Assembly (NCBI GenBank): GCA_023525975.1
Contig: CM042039.1
Location: forward strand, 12,120,501 to 12,184,500
Length of the DNA stretch: 64,000 nucleotides
From: Smallanthus sonchifolius
Lineage: Eukaryota; Streptophyta; Magnoliopsida; Asterales; Asteraceae
Direction: 5' to 3'
Positions 33,391 to 45,268 of this stretch are shown piece after piece. The notes under the pieces are model-generated. The model saw only the letters and a program-made list of their open reading frames with translations, had not been told where the DNA came from and made no database searches. A program made the position numbers and the translations under genes. Numbering within the stretch: position 1 is the first letter of the stretch; every line of letters begins with the position of its first letter.

Positions 33391-34689
33391 AAATTAATTT
33401 TTCTTAATTCAATTCAATTCATGGAAGTTAAACTTTATTTCTTTTAAATTTTCTGTATAGTTCTTTTAAGTTTTAAAATATTTTACAAAAACAAAAACAA
33501 AAATAAAAAATGGACAAAATTTCATAGTTAACTTGAGAAAAGAGGAAATGACAGTACATCAGAAATGATCTAAACGTCATAGACTGCTTATATGGGAAAT
33601 GATTGCGTCATGTTTACTTAACTGTTTAACTTATTATGTTTTTAATCTGCTTATTTACGAGTAATTTAAATTGTTAGTAGGCTGTATGCGTCTTTGAATC
33701 ACTAGTAGTGTGGAAACTAAATCTAAATTACAACTGTGATTTGAACCCATGTTTGCAAGTGTGTGTGCGTAAAAGAATAGAAAAGATCATTATCAGATAT
33801 AGGATGTTAGATTTTGGCAATAATTTTCTTTTGAGGTCAGTTTCGGGTTATGTCGTTAGCACAATTAATGCGGTTCATCTCACTGTCCATACTCACAAGT
33901 ATGCAAGGAGAGATTGAATCAAGACATGTCTCTACGTTAACCGTTGAGCATGTATTCACCCTTGAATCACTCCTGATTCATTGAAATCAAATCCAGATAA
34001 AAGTTGGATCCCCTTACCTTATTCAAACACCATATATATTATCCTGAATCATCATTCCGATATTCAATAAAGAAAATCAAATGAAACCAAGACAAATGAA
34101 TCACTCGATTCTGAATCTTATGATTCCTGATAATCCTTATGGATTCTGCTTGATTTTTCCTGTGCTAATAGATGTAACTTCATTCTGAAAATTTAGAAAA
34201 TAATTGGGAAAATCTTAGATGCCTTGAGATAATGCAGTTTACATTAGTATAGCATATCAGTGGGGTACACGTTGTATATCTTATAAATAATACCTTAATA
34301 CACAAGAATGTGATACAAAGATGCTTATAGTTTCAAATCTTATAATATTGTCAACTTGAATGACTTGTTTATGTGCTTATTACGTATGAATAAATAGTAA
34401 TCCATGACATGATCCCATATTCTTTGATATTTATATTGTATCGTTTTTGCTAAAAGATAGCCTGATATGATCCTCTGCTCGTGTCTTTGATCAAAAATAG
34501 TTTGTGTGAATTCTTGTATATTTTATTAGAAAAGATCAAAAAGATTTAAGTTTATGCATAGTTCAATTTTATTCAGAAAAACCAAAAATATTTGTGTTTA
34601 ACCTTCCTGAATTGTATTTGAATCCTCCTGATTGAATATTTTTATCTTGTTTGTTATTTGACTTGAAATACTTCATAAATTCTGAGTTT

Positions 34690-34870
34690 AAAATTTGCGC
34701 ACTTAAGGGTTGTGCGTACTTGTCAAGTTCGCACGAAGTAAGCCGTGCGTACTTAACAAGTACGCAAGCGTTAAAGCTTGCGCACTTGTAAATGCGCAAA
34801 AGTTAAGTCTTGTGCACTTGTAAGTACGTAGGAGTTAACTCGTGCGCACTTAACAAGTACACACGACTGA
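34690..34870. repeat. palindrome cluster in the spacer
   Basis: GCGTACTTAACAAGTACGC (34747-34765) is a perfect palindrome with 8-bp arms and a 3-nt centre. Around it are diverged versions (cgcacttgtaaatgcgc, gcgcacttaacaagtacac). Single half-sites gcgtacttg and aagtacgca recur at short spacing. Confidence 0.8.
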
Positions 34871-35427
34871 TTGAGGCTGAGTTTAAAAGTGACACTTAGA
34901 AAATTTTCTCAGTTTCATGCTTTCAAACGAAAAACTTTTCCCTCTGCAAATTTCACTCAAAATCAAAGTGTTCCTAAACCATCTTTTCGTCCCGTCTATA
35001 GTTTCATCATCTCATTTCATCGATTTGGTGAGAATCTAGGCTAAATCCATCCGTGAAATCGTGACTTGGGACCGATTCAGTGACTAAGAAAATCTAGGTT
35101 CAATCCATGATTTTCAGGGCAAATTGTGGGTTGTTTGGGTAAATTATTATCATTAAAACTTGATTAGAAACAATAATCGACCCTGAATCGTCCTTTTTAG
35201 TCTTTGATTTTGACTTTGGGCTTGAATTCGAACCGTCAGTGGTGTCGTTCGACAGTTAGGTCAAAATCGGTCAAGGTTAGAAGTGTCTTGGTGTAAGTAT
35301 TGGTCCCATAGGCTCGAATCGTTGATTCCGACCTAGTGGTGACCCAATACACACAAATTTTTGAACATCTGTTGGATTTCAAACTTCTGAAATTTTTACA
35401 AAGTGCGTTTCCTGCGCACTACTTCAT

Positions 35428-35479
35428 GCGTACTTGTTAAGTACGCAAGAGGAAACTCCTGCGTACTTGCTAAGTACGC
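35428..35479. repeat. two further perfect 19-nt palindromes
   Basis: GCGTACTTGTTAAGTACGC at 35428-35446 and GCGTACTTGCTAAGTACGC at 35461-35479, the arms identical and only the central triplet varying. They lie about 150-200 bp before the extra ORF. Confidence 0.85.
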
Positions 35480-35624
35480 AAAGTACGCAGGACCAACACT
35501 TGGCAAAAAAAAATTCCTAAGTCTGAAATTCTGTTCAAAGAGTAACTGCTATACTGAGTCATGTCTATCCATTTCCAATTATACGTGTTGTTCTTATTGT
35601 GTTTTCTGTGTGTTTTTGCAGATT

Positions 35625-38600
35625 ATGGCTCGGGCATTTACTAACGAATTCAACCTGTTAGCAAACACTCAAACCGAATGGAAAGGTGCAGCATTGCAAT
35701 ATAGGGAGATAGTTGATTTCTTGAACCGCTCCGGAATCAGCTATGCTATCTCGGCTGACCCGACCGTGTCACAACCTTATTTGGCACAATTCTGGGAGAC
35801 AGCGGAACACAACTGCACGGTATCCCCCAATGTCATAAGGGCTACCGTTGCTGGTCAGGCTATCGCTTTTTCTGAAGACACCATAAGAAGGCTCCTGCAG
35901 TTCAGAGACCTTGCTACCGACCCGACAGCCTATTCAGACTACTTTGTGGATGGGTGTTGGAGGCAAAGAATGGGATACGTCGGAGCGAGGGACTATGCCT
36001 CATACAAAAAGATGTGGGTATTAGACTAATGGAGGTATTTCGCCCACGTCATGATCGTGTGCATCTCGTCAAGGAAAGCTGGTAAAGATGCCATGGGTCA
36101 TGACCTTGCAGCAGCCATGGGTCATGACCTTGCAGCAGGCATGGTCGGCCTTTCTCTCAACAAGGGCTACAACTTCTCCAGCTTCATCTTTAAGCCCATC
36201 AATGACCAGATCAACACAGCGGAGAGGTTTCGGTTCTTGTTATACCCTCGGTTTGTGCAACTTTTGATAAATGACGCGTTGCCAAACCTTCCTGCTATAG
36301 GGGAGAGACTGTAAGTAAAGAGGGTGGACAAAAGAGTTTTCGCCCAATTCCTAAAGCCATGCAGTGTAGATCCTACCCCTGTGCATACAGAACTCTTTGA
36401 CCACCTCATCAATGAAGCGTATGTGGCCCCCAGTGACTGGAGATGGTACAGTCCCGACTCGGAGCCTGAATTGAGTGAACACTCCGATGAGCAACAGGAA
36501 CAACAATAGGAGGAAATGGAAAGTGATGATGGATCGTCTGAGGATGGAGACGACGAAGGCGGTGATGGTGGTGCTGAGGAATCTGATTCAGAAGCAACAG
36601 AATCAGATTCTTCTGATTCCGATGACACACCATCGCAGGTACACCCACGGAGAACGGCTAAGGTAACCCTACCGGAGTCGTCCTCCAAAAGGAAGCGACA
36701 AAGCTCAAACAACGAATATGAGCCAAATTCTGACTCTGACGCTGCTGTACAAAGACAAAGACGGGAAAGCATTCATAAGAACCGGGGTGATAGGCAACAA
36801 GTTGCTATCCCCAGTGTGGTAGAGATACCGATTGTGCAGCAAGTACATGTTTCAGCTGCCAGTCCGGATTCAGCCTCTACCCCACCTTCACAGCAGTTAT
36901 ACAGAAGGAGGAGAAGGCCACAAGTTCAAGCTGACGTGGCAGTCACGGCAGTAACAGAGGAGGTTCCTGTGACGGTGACCCTCCCTACTATATTCGTCCA
37001 GATGGCGGTGACTACTCCAATTGTCACGGAGTCTGTCACCATCACCCCTACCATTACCCCAACAACTCTCGTCACATCTTCCATCCCAACTACCACCACT
37101 GAGCCTCTAAGTCAACCCTTCACTTATGGAGATTTCACGCAAGGTTGACTTTGATACCATATTCTCCTCCTTATTCACACTGCTGAAGCGTCCTCATCCA
37201 GACATCTTGATCCGAATGATGCAAGGATCGATGTGCTGGAAACCCAAGTTGCTGGACTACTGAAGACTTTTTAGAAATCGAAGGAGGAGTCTGACGCTCA
37301 ACAAGCACAGATCAATTCTTTGATAGATGAAGTTACAACCCTCGTAGCCAGAGAACAGGAACTGAGGAACGACTGAAAAACGTCCTGGCCCAGAATGAAC
37401 TACTAATAAAGACAAATGAAATGCTGCTGGGTCATGGGTCGTCCATGGAGCTCATGTTTGACGCTTAAAGGAAGGAGCATGAGCTGATGGTCAAGCTGAT
37501 TGCTGATCTGACCAAGAAGCTTGATGCTCAGGGGGAGAAGGACAAAGAGAAAGAAAAAGAGAAGGAGAAGAGGACTACTGGTGATGAGGCGTGTCATCCG
37601 GTCGACTTGACTAAGGATGATGACAAGGACAAGGATCCCGAAGCCGATCCTATTGGAGGAGAGCACCAAGCTTTAGCAATCGTGCCCATCTCTGTTGTTC
37701 CAATGGCTCAGGGGGAGTCGACTCATCAAGAGGGTGGTGATACATCTGGTGGTGGTGGTGGTGAGAAAGGAAAGTCAGTGGCTGAAGTACTTAAAGACTT
37801 ATCTGATGATGAGATCCTATATCTAGAGCCTGACTATTCCAATGAAGCACAGATCGATGCTCTCTTCAATCTAGAAGAAGGAGATATCGACTCTGGTGAC
37901 GACTGGGATGATGATGACGAAGATATTGTGATCGAATTTCCCAAGGGTGACGGGGAAGGAGAGTACGAGCTAGAAGATGGAGAGATCTTTGAATTTCCAT
38001 CCTTCGATGCTCCGCTCGACACAGGTTCAGTCGAGCAGGCTGGTAATGTAGAAGCCTCGACTGAAGCCTCCCTAGTTGACCCTGAACCTGTGGACCCAGA
38101 GGCACCGAAAGATACAGACATGCCTTCTACTTCATCAAAGGGTCCAGCTTCTGTGTGGCAAAAGACGTCTATCATAGACAAGCACGGAGCAACAGGGATG
38201 ATCTTGGCTGTAAGGTTCGAGGAGGACAAGCAGCTGTTCGCCATCAAAAGATCTGGCGGGGTTCAATACTTGAAACCCACCAGTGAAGCGTTCAGCTCCT
38301 TGCCCAAATACGACCTGGTGAACCTAGCAAACCGAGAGCTGCTGGGTCATTCCAATCACGCAGTGGCGATGGGTTTGTGGGTGGTTCTGCAGTGAGAAGC
38401 AAGATCAGGGAAGTTCGAGATGTTCAAGCCTCAAGTGCCCAAGAGAGTCAAGGATAAGCACGCTGTACATCCTTTGACTAAGAAGCACTTAAAGAAATTG
38501 GTATACAAGCCAGTGCGATATGAAACTAAGATTCCCCTGAGCAAGTTATATCAGGATATTCTTGGTGACATGTGGTACTGGTACGTAGATCCAAAAACGG

Positions 38601-38836
38601 GCAAGGCTGTGATCATGGGAAAGGGACGTTCCGAGAGTGGGAACTTAGTGCCAAAAGAACTGATCAGAATATTTGATGAAGTCTGCTTCATCAACTTTTC
38701 TGTGAAAGATCTGGAGGTACTAGCAGAACACTATTGCGTCTACACGGACGAATGGACAAAGCTCCTTGCTTCTAAATATGACAAGGTGATTAAGTTCTGC
38801 CTTGATTACAAGAAGAAGATGGAAGCTGAAGACTGA
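35625..38836 (+). pseudogene. additional (env-position) ORF of the Sirevirus-like element, function unknown
   Basis: ATG at 35625 (MARAFTNEFNLLANTQ) starts a frame of about 1,070 codons. The N-terminal third is a compact domain (QPYLAQFWETAEHN, FSEDTIRRLLQF, GYNFSSFIFK) resembling plant transposon-associated domains I cannot name. An acidic/Ser-rich stretch, a coiled-coil-like Lys/Glu segment near 37540-37575, a long Asp/Glu region and a basic C-terminal domain (KRVKDKHAVHPLTKKHLKK, MWYWYVDPKTGKAVIMG) follow. It is broken by in-frame stops at 36027, 36312 and 36507, a frame change near 37148 and further stops up to 38395. A 24-bp duplication lies at about 36091-36138. No signal peptide or clear membrane segment is seen, so its position alone, not its sequence, suggests an envelope-like role. 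Confidence 0.6.
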
Positions 38837-38877
38837 AGCTGTGAAGACTGAAGACGATGAAGATCCCGAGCTGTTGT

Positions 38878-38889
38878 CAAGGGGGAGTT
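38878..38889 (+). other. polypurine tract before the 3' LTR
   Basis: caagggggagtt directly precedes the TGTTGAAG start of the LTR. Confidence 0.7.
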
Positions 38890-39421
38890 TGTTGAAGCAC
38901 TTTCCTGTGGCAACACTCTGGATAGAGTCTTAGTTTGTATTTTCATGTCCGTAATTGTCTTTGTATGTAAGAGTCTTTATGTATTAGTTTATCGAGTTGT
39001 ATTTACTTTTACATATTGAATGTTTCATTTCTTTCTAAGTGTTTTGCGCACTTACATGTGCGCAGGAGAAAACTCCTGCGTACTTAGCAAGTACGCAAGA
39101 ATACCTTTACGTACTTGTTAAGTACACAAGAGCATTTTGCCCTGCGCACTTGCTAAGTTTGCAGGCATCAGGTCAGGTATAAGTAGGATAGGTTGACAGA
39201 AGTTAAGTACGCAGGGCTTTAATGCAAATACGCAGATTGTAAACCAAGTGCTTTTCTCTGTAACCTTCAAGTGTTTATAATACAAAGAACGTTTAAAGTG
39301 TTTTCTCTTGTCGGTTTACTTTGTTTAGCTAGACTCTCCACCTAGTCACGGGCATTCCGCACCCGGTCCGACTAGTAGACCCACTTGCATGTGACGATCC
39401 GTCACACCCGAGGGACCTACA
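38890..39421 (+). repeat. 3' LTR of the Sirevirus-like element
   Basis: Starts TGTTGAAGCAC; the right end is placed near ggacctaca at 39421 and is uncertain because the 5' LTR is missing. It contains the palindrome GCGTACTTAGCAAGTACGC (39078-39096), identical in its arms to those of the spacer, and diverged neighbours to about 39230. Confidence 0.6.
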
Positions 39422-40793
39422 ACCCCAAAAACCCAATTTTTAAATAGAAACTCTGATCTGAATGATTTTATTACCTGATTTCGTGTGATTCTTCTTCTCT
39501 AAACTTCCACAATGATCCGATAAAGATCCAAGATCAAGATCAGGATGAAGGCTTGTATGAAGACCTTGAAGCTTTTCTCTGCAGAATTCTCTCTCTAGAA
39601 ATGTGGGGGTGGATGTGGTGAATGGAGAACAAGCAGGGAGGCGGCTAAGGTTCTTGTGGACTACCCCCTCCCTCAAATGTTGAGTTCCTGAAAAGCTATG
39701 GCGACAAGTCCTAATAGGACCTGAATCACGAAAAGAATATAAATGGATTTTAGATTAGCTAACACAAAATGTCAAATAAATGATTAATCAAGTTAATCCA
39801 AACATGACTAGTTTAATAAATGGTTTGAGATGTTAACAGGTAGGGGTAGGGGTGGGTGGGGGCTCAACCGTTTTGAGGGCTCCAAGTGAATTAAAAATCC
39901 AGGGGCCTTACCCTTATCGCATTATGTTAAAGTGACCGGATTTGTACTTTAGGTTTCGACAAAATATTTAACATTTAACCCGTTACCCCTATCACACAAT
40001 GTTTATTAGCACTTAAATCTAAATTCTAAAAGCAAATGAGGAATTTGGTTAATCAAGAAACAAATATCTAAAACAAATGTTTTACTTGCTTAGTTGTTTA
40101 ATGCTAATTAAAATATAATTAAGCAAAACATACCGATTAAGAAACATGATAATCAAAGAGCAAAAACGATTAATCAAGAAGCAAAAGAATCAAAGAGCCT
40201 AAAACAACAGGTTAATCAAAAAGCAAATCAATGACATGAATAAATTAACAAAAATAATATATAATTAGAATGACGTAAAACTGATTACATGATTGGCTGA
40301 GGTTTGTACTAAGCAATTGACAAAAATATGAAATTGAAGATGAAGCAAGTCACCAACCGATCAAACAAAGCCCTGTATCAAACGAACAAATTGAATTATT
40401 AAAGAAAATCTGATATGAGCTGATTGAAATCAAATAACCAATAGAGATTGAAAGCTCTAAAGCTCTATTGATCACACTGGAAAACACTAAAGACTGCACT
40501 TTGGCCGATCGTTTGATGGGTTTGGAATTGGGACAGAAACATATATTAGGGGGGAATTGAACATGAACAATGGGAGGATATTATTAATATTCTCCGTGAT
40601 GGTGAGATATGTGAAAAGATGACTCGTGGATCTCGGATTTTGATGCAATGATGATTTTTTGATAAAAAATGTTTGTAATACTATTGACGGTATTGTCTTA
40701 GTGTTGAATGGCTCTGAAACTAGGTGGAACAAATTTGTTCCAAAATGTGACATCGAGCAAATTCCAGGTTAATATTCAAACCCGGCTAAAACA
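39422..40793. other. AT-rich sequence, no gene recognised
   Basis: Short minus-strand frames at 39440-39676 and 40487-40753 have no recognisable domain. 40020-40210 is full of aatcaaagagcaaa/gattaatcaag short repeats. Nothing else is supported. Confidence 0.4.
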
Positions 40794-41201
40794 TCTATAC
40801 TATATAATAAATAAAGGTTTCTCAATGCCACGTGTCGCCTCCATATTTATCCTTATAAAATGTTTCCCGCTTCTCTCTCATAATAAATACATTTTCATAT
40901 TTCAACAAATTATTAATTATATCAATAAAACACATTTAATTTAAATTATCTCATATTATAAAAAACTTTGAAATATAATTACCAACTTAGGTTTTCAATC
41001 AAATAATAAATGAAAGTCAAATTACATTTAATAGTATTTTTAACTCAATTATATATTAGTTTTTACATATTTTTTTATTTTTTTCTATTTTTAGTATAAG
41101 TAATAGATTTTTCCACCTATAAGATAAATATATAAAGATTTAATAATTTTATATATTGATAGTTTTTCACACTGTGTAGTAGTACACAGGTTCTAAGCTA
41201 G
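40794..41201 (+). mobile_element. non-autonomous Helitron, 408 bp
   Basis: Starts TCTATACTATATAATAAATA after an A and ends with the hairpin CTGTGTAGTAGTACACAG, then ttctaagCTAG before a T. The start is nearly identical to those at 7391 (minus) and 42952. There is no coding capacity, so it relies on a Rep/helicase from elsewhere. Confidence 0.8.
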
Positions 41202-42104
41202 TATATTATAGTATGTGACATGTATCATACTTAATTTTATAGTAATTAAGTTCATTTCACACTTAGCAAGTCAATTCATTTACACGTGTCGGTAATCCAG
41301 AAGATTATCAGTTCAAACACGTTTCTTACAGTATGACCGTTGGTGATAAATTAAAAAAAATAGCTAGATATATAATCTGTGCGTGTAAATTATATGTAAT
41401 ATTGTGATATAATAAATCATGCCTATATGAATTTTCGGTGATTTTTTAAAAACACTTTTATTTTCAGCACAGCCCGACAAATACGCAATGTGTACTAGCT
41501 AGGTGATTAATTTAAGCAGACACTTAGACACATATTTGTTGCGCACAAATTACACGTAATACTGTGATATGTTATTTTAGATCTTTGTGAATTTTTGGGA
41601 ATTTTCTGAGAATTTTTCTATCTGAACGCAGTTAATATTTACGTAACATATGTTACAACTAATAATCAGTCGCTAATATTTTGGCCCCTTATTTGAGACT
41701 AAATTTAAGTCACAAATATGTGTTCGTAAAGTTTTTTTTAGAGGAAAACTTATTGGCTACTGAATTTCAGTCCCAAATATATTCCCTGTATAATGAATAA
41801 TGACACAAATATGTTAGAGACAAATGTCAAGTCTCTAATATAGAGGAAATGTATTAAGGACCGAATATCATTCCTTAATATTTTCAATACCGACCAAATT
41901 AGGGACTGATAATCAGTGTCGAACACCTTTTGGTATTGGAAATACTCAGTGACTAACTTACAATCATCAATTATGTGACGCAAGTTTTACCATTTGATGG
42001 GAGGTATCGAGGGCAGAAAATTAGTGTCAAATAATTTTTTCTGTACTCTCATTAGGAACTGATATTTAGTCTCTAGCGTGTTATCCATACGAAAGAACTA
42101 GAGA
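41202..42104. mobile_element. CACTA-like subterminal region
   Basis: From about 41660 the sequence is a series of short related motifs (agtcgctaatat, gagactaaatttaagtcac, agtctctaatat, agggactgataatcagt). The same type of motif occurs beside the CACTA-like end at 55740-55928. No transposase is seen. 41202-41660 is AT-rich and unassigned. Confidence 0.4.
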
Positions 42105-42260
42105 CACTATTAGAAAATGAGCCTAATACAAACTTTTAGAAGCAATTTTTTTAGCATACGTTGCATTTGATTCTAATGCAACTTTATTCAACATAAGGTT
42201 GCATTAGAAAAATCTAGTGCAAAAGTAGAGAATTTTATTGAAAGTTACTAAATTTTTTTC
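42105..42260 (+). mobile_element. CACTA terminus
   Basis: CACTATTAGAAAATGAGCC at 42105-42123 has the standard CACTA start; inverted gttgcat/atgcaac motifs lie just inside. No partner end was identified nearby. Confidence 0.45.
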
Positions 42261-42612
42261 TTGAAAAGTTACGAATGTTATTGAAAATTGCAACCTTTTT
42301 ATTGAAAAGTTGCTGAAAGGTGAAGGGGCAAACTTAAACCGAACGAACACCAAACCAAATAAGTATGATTTTCAGGTTATTTTGTTCAAGTGTAATCCGG
42401 TTGGTTGTAACAGGCATTCGGTTCTAGGCTTCTAAATGGGCTTTTAATCAAGTTTTCTAGTTAGGAAACACACAACGGTTATGTGTTTTTAATCGAGTTT
42501 TCTTGAAAAATAATGGTGGATCGGTGAATGTTGCAACTGTGTTTTTGATGGAAAATAGTAAACCTTTTATTAAATGTTATCCTTTACATTAGTTATTTTT
42601 TTTATTCTTCTA

Positions 42613-43346
42613 CTAGGTTAGAAACTCATATACAACACGGGTTGAACAATAAAAACGACCAAATTCATAAAATTATAAGTATTTTTCATGACTTAAATTA
42701 CGTATAAGTAACGATTTTAAATAATAAAGCAATAATATTGAAATTGAAAAAAAAACTATAATTTATAAATTTTCATAATTTGAAAGTTAAGGATTTTAAT
42801 CGCTCTTTCCATAATATTAAAAACTTTTTAATTGTATTTAGCGAAAGTTAAGGATTCGAATTAATGCTTCCATAAATTTTGTTGACTTAGTTTGGGCGAA
42901 AAAAACTTTAGTTAACCTTACAAAAAGATGACACGTGAAATATTGAGATAATCTATACTCTATAATAAATAAAGATTTTGGTGAGACAAATTTTCACGCC
43001 TCTCTCTCTTATTAATTGCACTAGTTTTCTTTAATTGTTTTTTTAATAATTTTTTGTTTTCCGGCTGTCTCTCCTATTAAATAATAATGATTTATATAAT
43101 TTCTTTTTATAAACGTTTTTATTTAAAAAAAAATACAAGTTGTTCATAAAACATTTTTAGAAACTGAACATTTATTTCATTATTTTTTATAAAATATTTT
43201 TAAAAATTAACTATATGGCGTTTCTAAATTTGTATTAAAAAACTATGTAATATGTCATAAATTTGTAATAAGTAAATATTTATTATTAAGTATATAACCC
43301 GTGTAATACACGGGGTTTCTAGCCTAGTGATTTATTATATAAATGA
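42613..43346 (-). mobile_element. Helitron (minus) interrupted by another Helitron
   Basis: Minus-strand 3' end CTAG at 42613-42616 (followed by T), preceded by the decayed hairpin aacccgtgttgtatatgagtt. If 42952-43327 is removed, the minus-strand 5' part reads TCATTTATATAATAAATCA joined to ttatctcaatatttcacgtg. This aligns with the common Helitron start (tctatactatataataaa...tctcaatgccacgtgtc). The host element is therefore reconstituted by excising the inner one. It has no coding content. Confidence 0.65.
42952..43327 (+). mobile_element. non-autonomous Helitron, 376 bp, nested
   Basis: Starts TCTATACTCTATAATAAATA after an A and ends with the hairpin CCCGTGTAATACACGGG (43298-43314), then gtttctagcCTAG before a T. 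Inserted into the 5' end of the minus-strand Helitron. Confidence 0.8.
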
Positions 43347-44234
43347 TTTTTCATTCTTTTTATAATTATTAATTAAAAGATCAAAACTTCTCAAAATAAA
43401 ATAAGCACGTGATTAAAGTAAGTGTATTAACAAGCAATAGTAGTGAAATTGGAACCAATATATATCCACCCTGAAAATATAGGAATTTTCTTTTTCAATC
43501 AACTTGCAGCTAAAATTTTCTCACCTATCTTTTTTTGTTTTTTAAATAATAACTAGAAATTTTGTAACGCGCTTCGCGAAGGAAATCGGACCTTAAACGG
43601 TTAACGCGGTGACATTAACGTGGCTAAGTACAAGTATAAACGTGGTTAAATAAAGTTTGCCCCGCGCTCCGTGACGGGAATCGGACCTTTAATGGTTGAG
43701 ACGGTGACACTAACGTGGCTAAGCACAAAAAGAGTTCGTAGATGAATACATAAAAGAAACGTATGAAGTTACGGTGAGTTAGTTGTGGCGATCGAAATAT
43801 AGATAAAAGACAGTTAGATAACGATACCGTTGTTTTTCAGTCGGTATATTTATCGTTAGTCGATGTAATCTATGCTAAGTCAGTTATGGTGCCTCATCTA
43901 TAAAGAAGTTTTGGTGCCTCATCTATAAAGAAATAAACTTATGTGACAAAAGGTAGAAAAAATGAAACTATACTATTGCTAAGAAGTTCTCCTTTAAAGC
44001 TTTTTGGTAATTGATAATGGTAATTATAAAAGAAAGCTAAATAAAATTATTTTTTTAAGGAGATAGCCTTTGCAAGGTCGAACCTAGGTTACATATAAAG
44101 TTTCCAAACCTAATTAACCAGTTGAGCTGCTATTGTTTTCCTATTCAAAAGTTTTCTTTCACCCTTATCATGTTCATCAAAACTAATAAAAACCTGATTT
44201 ATAAAACACCGTCAATCAAGAATAGCGTCGCTTA
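43347..44234. other. AT-rich sequence with a 95-bp direct duplication
   Basis: 43565-43660 and 43660-43755 are diverged copies (cgaaggaaatcggacc... and tgacgggaatcggacc..., aatcgga at 43584 and 43679), each ending in aacgtggctaag. A GC-rich acgcgcttcgcgaag hairpin precedes the first. No gene is seen. Confidence 0.45.
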
Positions 44235-44242
44235 TACCTAAC

Positions 44243-44683
44243 CAGGCCCCGCCCAAAGGGAGGGAGGGGCAGGGTGGGCCACGACTCTAGGCCTGGTCTT
44301 TCGAGAGGCCCGAAGTTTTTAAAAATTTTGTATATGTTTTAAATAGTATATTTAGTTTATAGATGCATTTTGTGTACATCAGTTTTTCCTTAGTGTAATT
44401 GAAAAAACCATTGCAAAAAAATGTCAAGATCATAGGTTCAAGTATTAGCAACAACATTATTTATTTTTGATGTGTCATATTTTTTTCTCTTCTCTTTTTT
44501 TCTCTTTTTAAAAGGTCGTCCCACAAAAAACCATAACTGTTTAAACTATTAAACCAAAACAAAAAAAAGACACAAAAATGTATATATTTAAAACCATTAC
44601 ATATAAAAAAAATTATTGAGGTCCGTTTTTTTATTATTTGTCTCAGACCCAAAACGTTTCGAGCATTCTCCGGGCCGGCCCTG
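44243..44683. mobile_element. hAT element (non-autonomous), 441 bp
   Basis: Ends CAGGCCCCGCCC and, inverted, CAGGGCCGGCCC. The octamers tacctaac (44235-44242) and tacctacc (44684-44691) differ at one base. The small minus-strand frame inside (44461-44652) is not supported. It inserted into CACTA subterminal sequence. Confidence 0.7.
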
Positions 44684-44691
44684 TACCTACC

Positions 44692-45010
44692 AAAACCGTA
44701 ATTTCGTAGATAGGTTATACCGACGACATGTCGTCGGTATAGATGTCTTTGGTATTGCCTCGTCCCAATAGGTCAAAGATGTCGTCGGTATAGGTGTCGT
44801 CGGTATAGGTCGACCTATGCCGACGACATGGTTTAATTAAATAATTCAAAAAGAAATTCTATACCGACGATATGTCGTCGGTATAGCTTCTGGACTTATC
44901 CGGACGACAAGTCGTCGGGAACGACCCAACCTATACCGACGACACGTCGTCGGTATAGGATATTTTCAAATTGAAAATAACCTATACCAACGACGTGTCG
45001 TCGGCATAGG
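44692..45010 (-). repeat. CACTA subterminal repeats
   Basis: At least six copies of ataccgacgacatgtcgtcggtat-type palindromic motifs (for example ttataccgacgacatgtcg at 44717), the dense inverted subterminal motifs typical of CACTA elements. They lie just 3' of the transposase-like exon on the minus strand. Confidence 0.65.
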
Positions 45011-45268
45011 CTTTTCTGTATTTTTTTATTTTTATTAAATTTTCAAAATTTTCTAGAAATATTTAATTTCTAATTACCAAAACCTGCAAATCAGATAATT
45101 CAAACAATTCAAAAATTGAAATCCGAAACATATTGTTCGATACAAAAACCTGTTCGACACACAAATCAAATATTCAAACATAAAGTTGTCCGACACACAA
45201 ACATAAAAATTGTTCAAACATTCAACAAATAACACCGACAACCAAGGCAAAGGCGTAGTAACTTCAAG

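Larger units (their letters stand above)
33391..35624 (+). other. Sirevirus-like spacer between pol and the extra ORF
   Basis: No supported gene. Contains the palindrome cluster 34690-34870 and two more palindromes at 35428-35479. A tttttgcag acceptor-like site lies immediately before the extra ORF start, consistent with expression from a spliced subgenomic RNA. Short frames at 33708-33917 and 34569-34799 show no domain. Confidence 0.5.
31140..39421 (+). mobile_element. 5'-truncated Sirevirus-like Ty1/copia element
   Basis: Order of parts: integrase C-terminal tail, RT, RNase H (31159-33390), a 2.2-kb spacer, a 3.2-kb additional frame (35625-38836), polypurine tract (38878-38889) and 3' LTR (from 38890). 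The 5' LTR, gag, protease and most of integrase are missing to the left. A long extra frame between RNase H and the LTR, and conserved palindromes in the non-coding parts, are features of the Sirevirus lineage of plant copia elements. Assignment to that lineage is inference from architecture. Confidence 0.65.

Noticed and set aside
33695..33710. CACTAGTAGTG as a CACTA element 3' end
   Set aside because: The characteristic T-rich inverted repeat before TAGTG is missing and there is no subterminal repeat context.
36167..36772. 201-codon minus-strand Ser-rich frame
   Set aside because: Antisense shadow of the acidic region of the Sirevirus-like extra ORF.
37834..38247. 137-codon minus-strand Ser-rich frame
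   Set aside because: Antisense shadow of the Asp/Glu-rich part of the same ORF.
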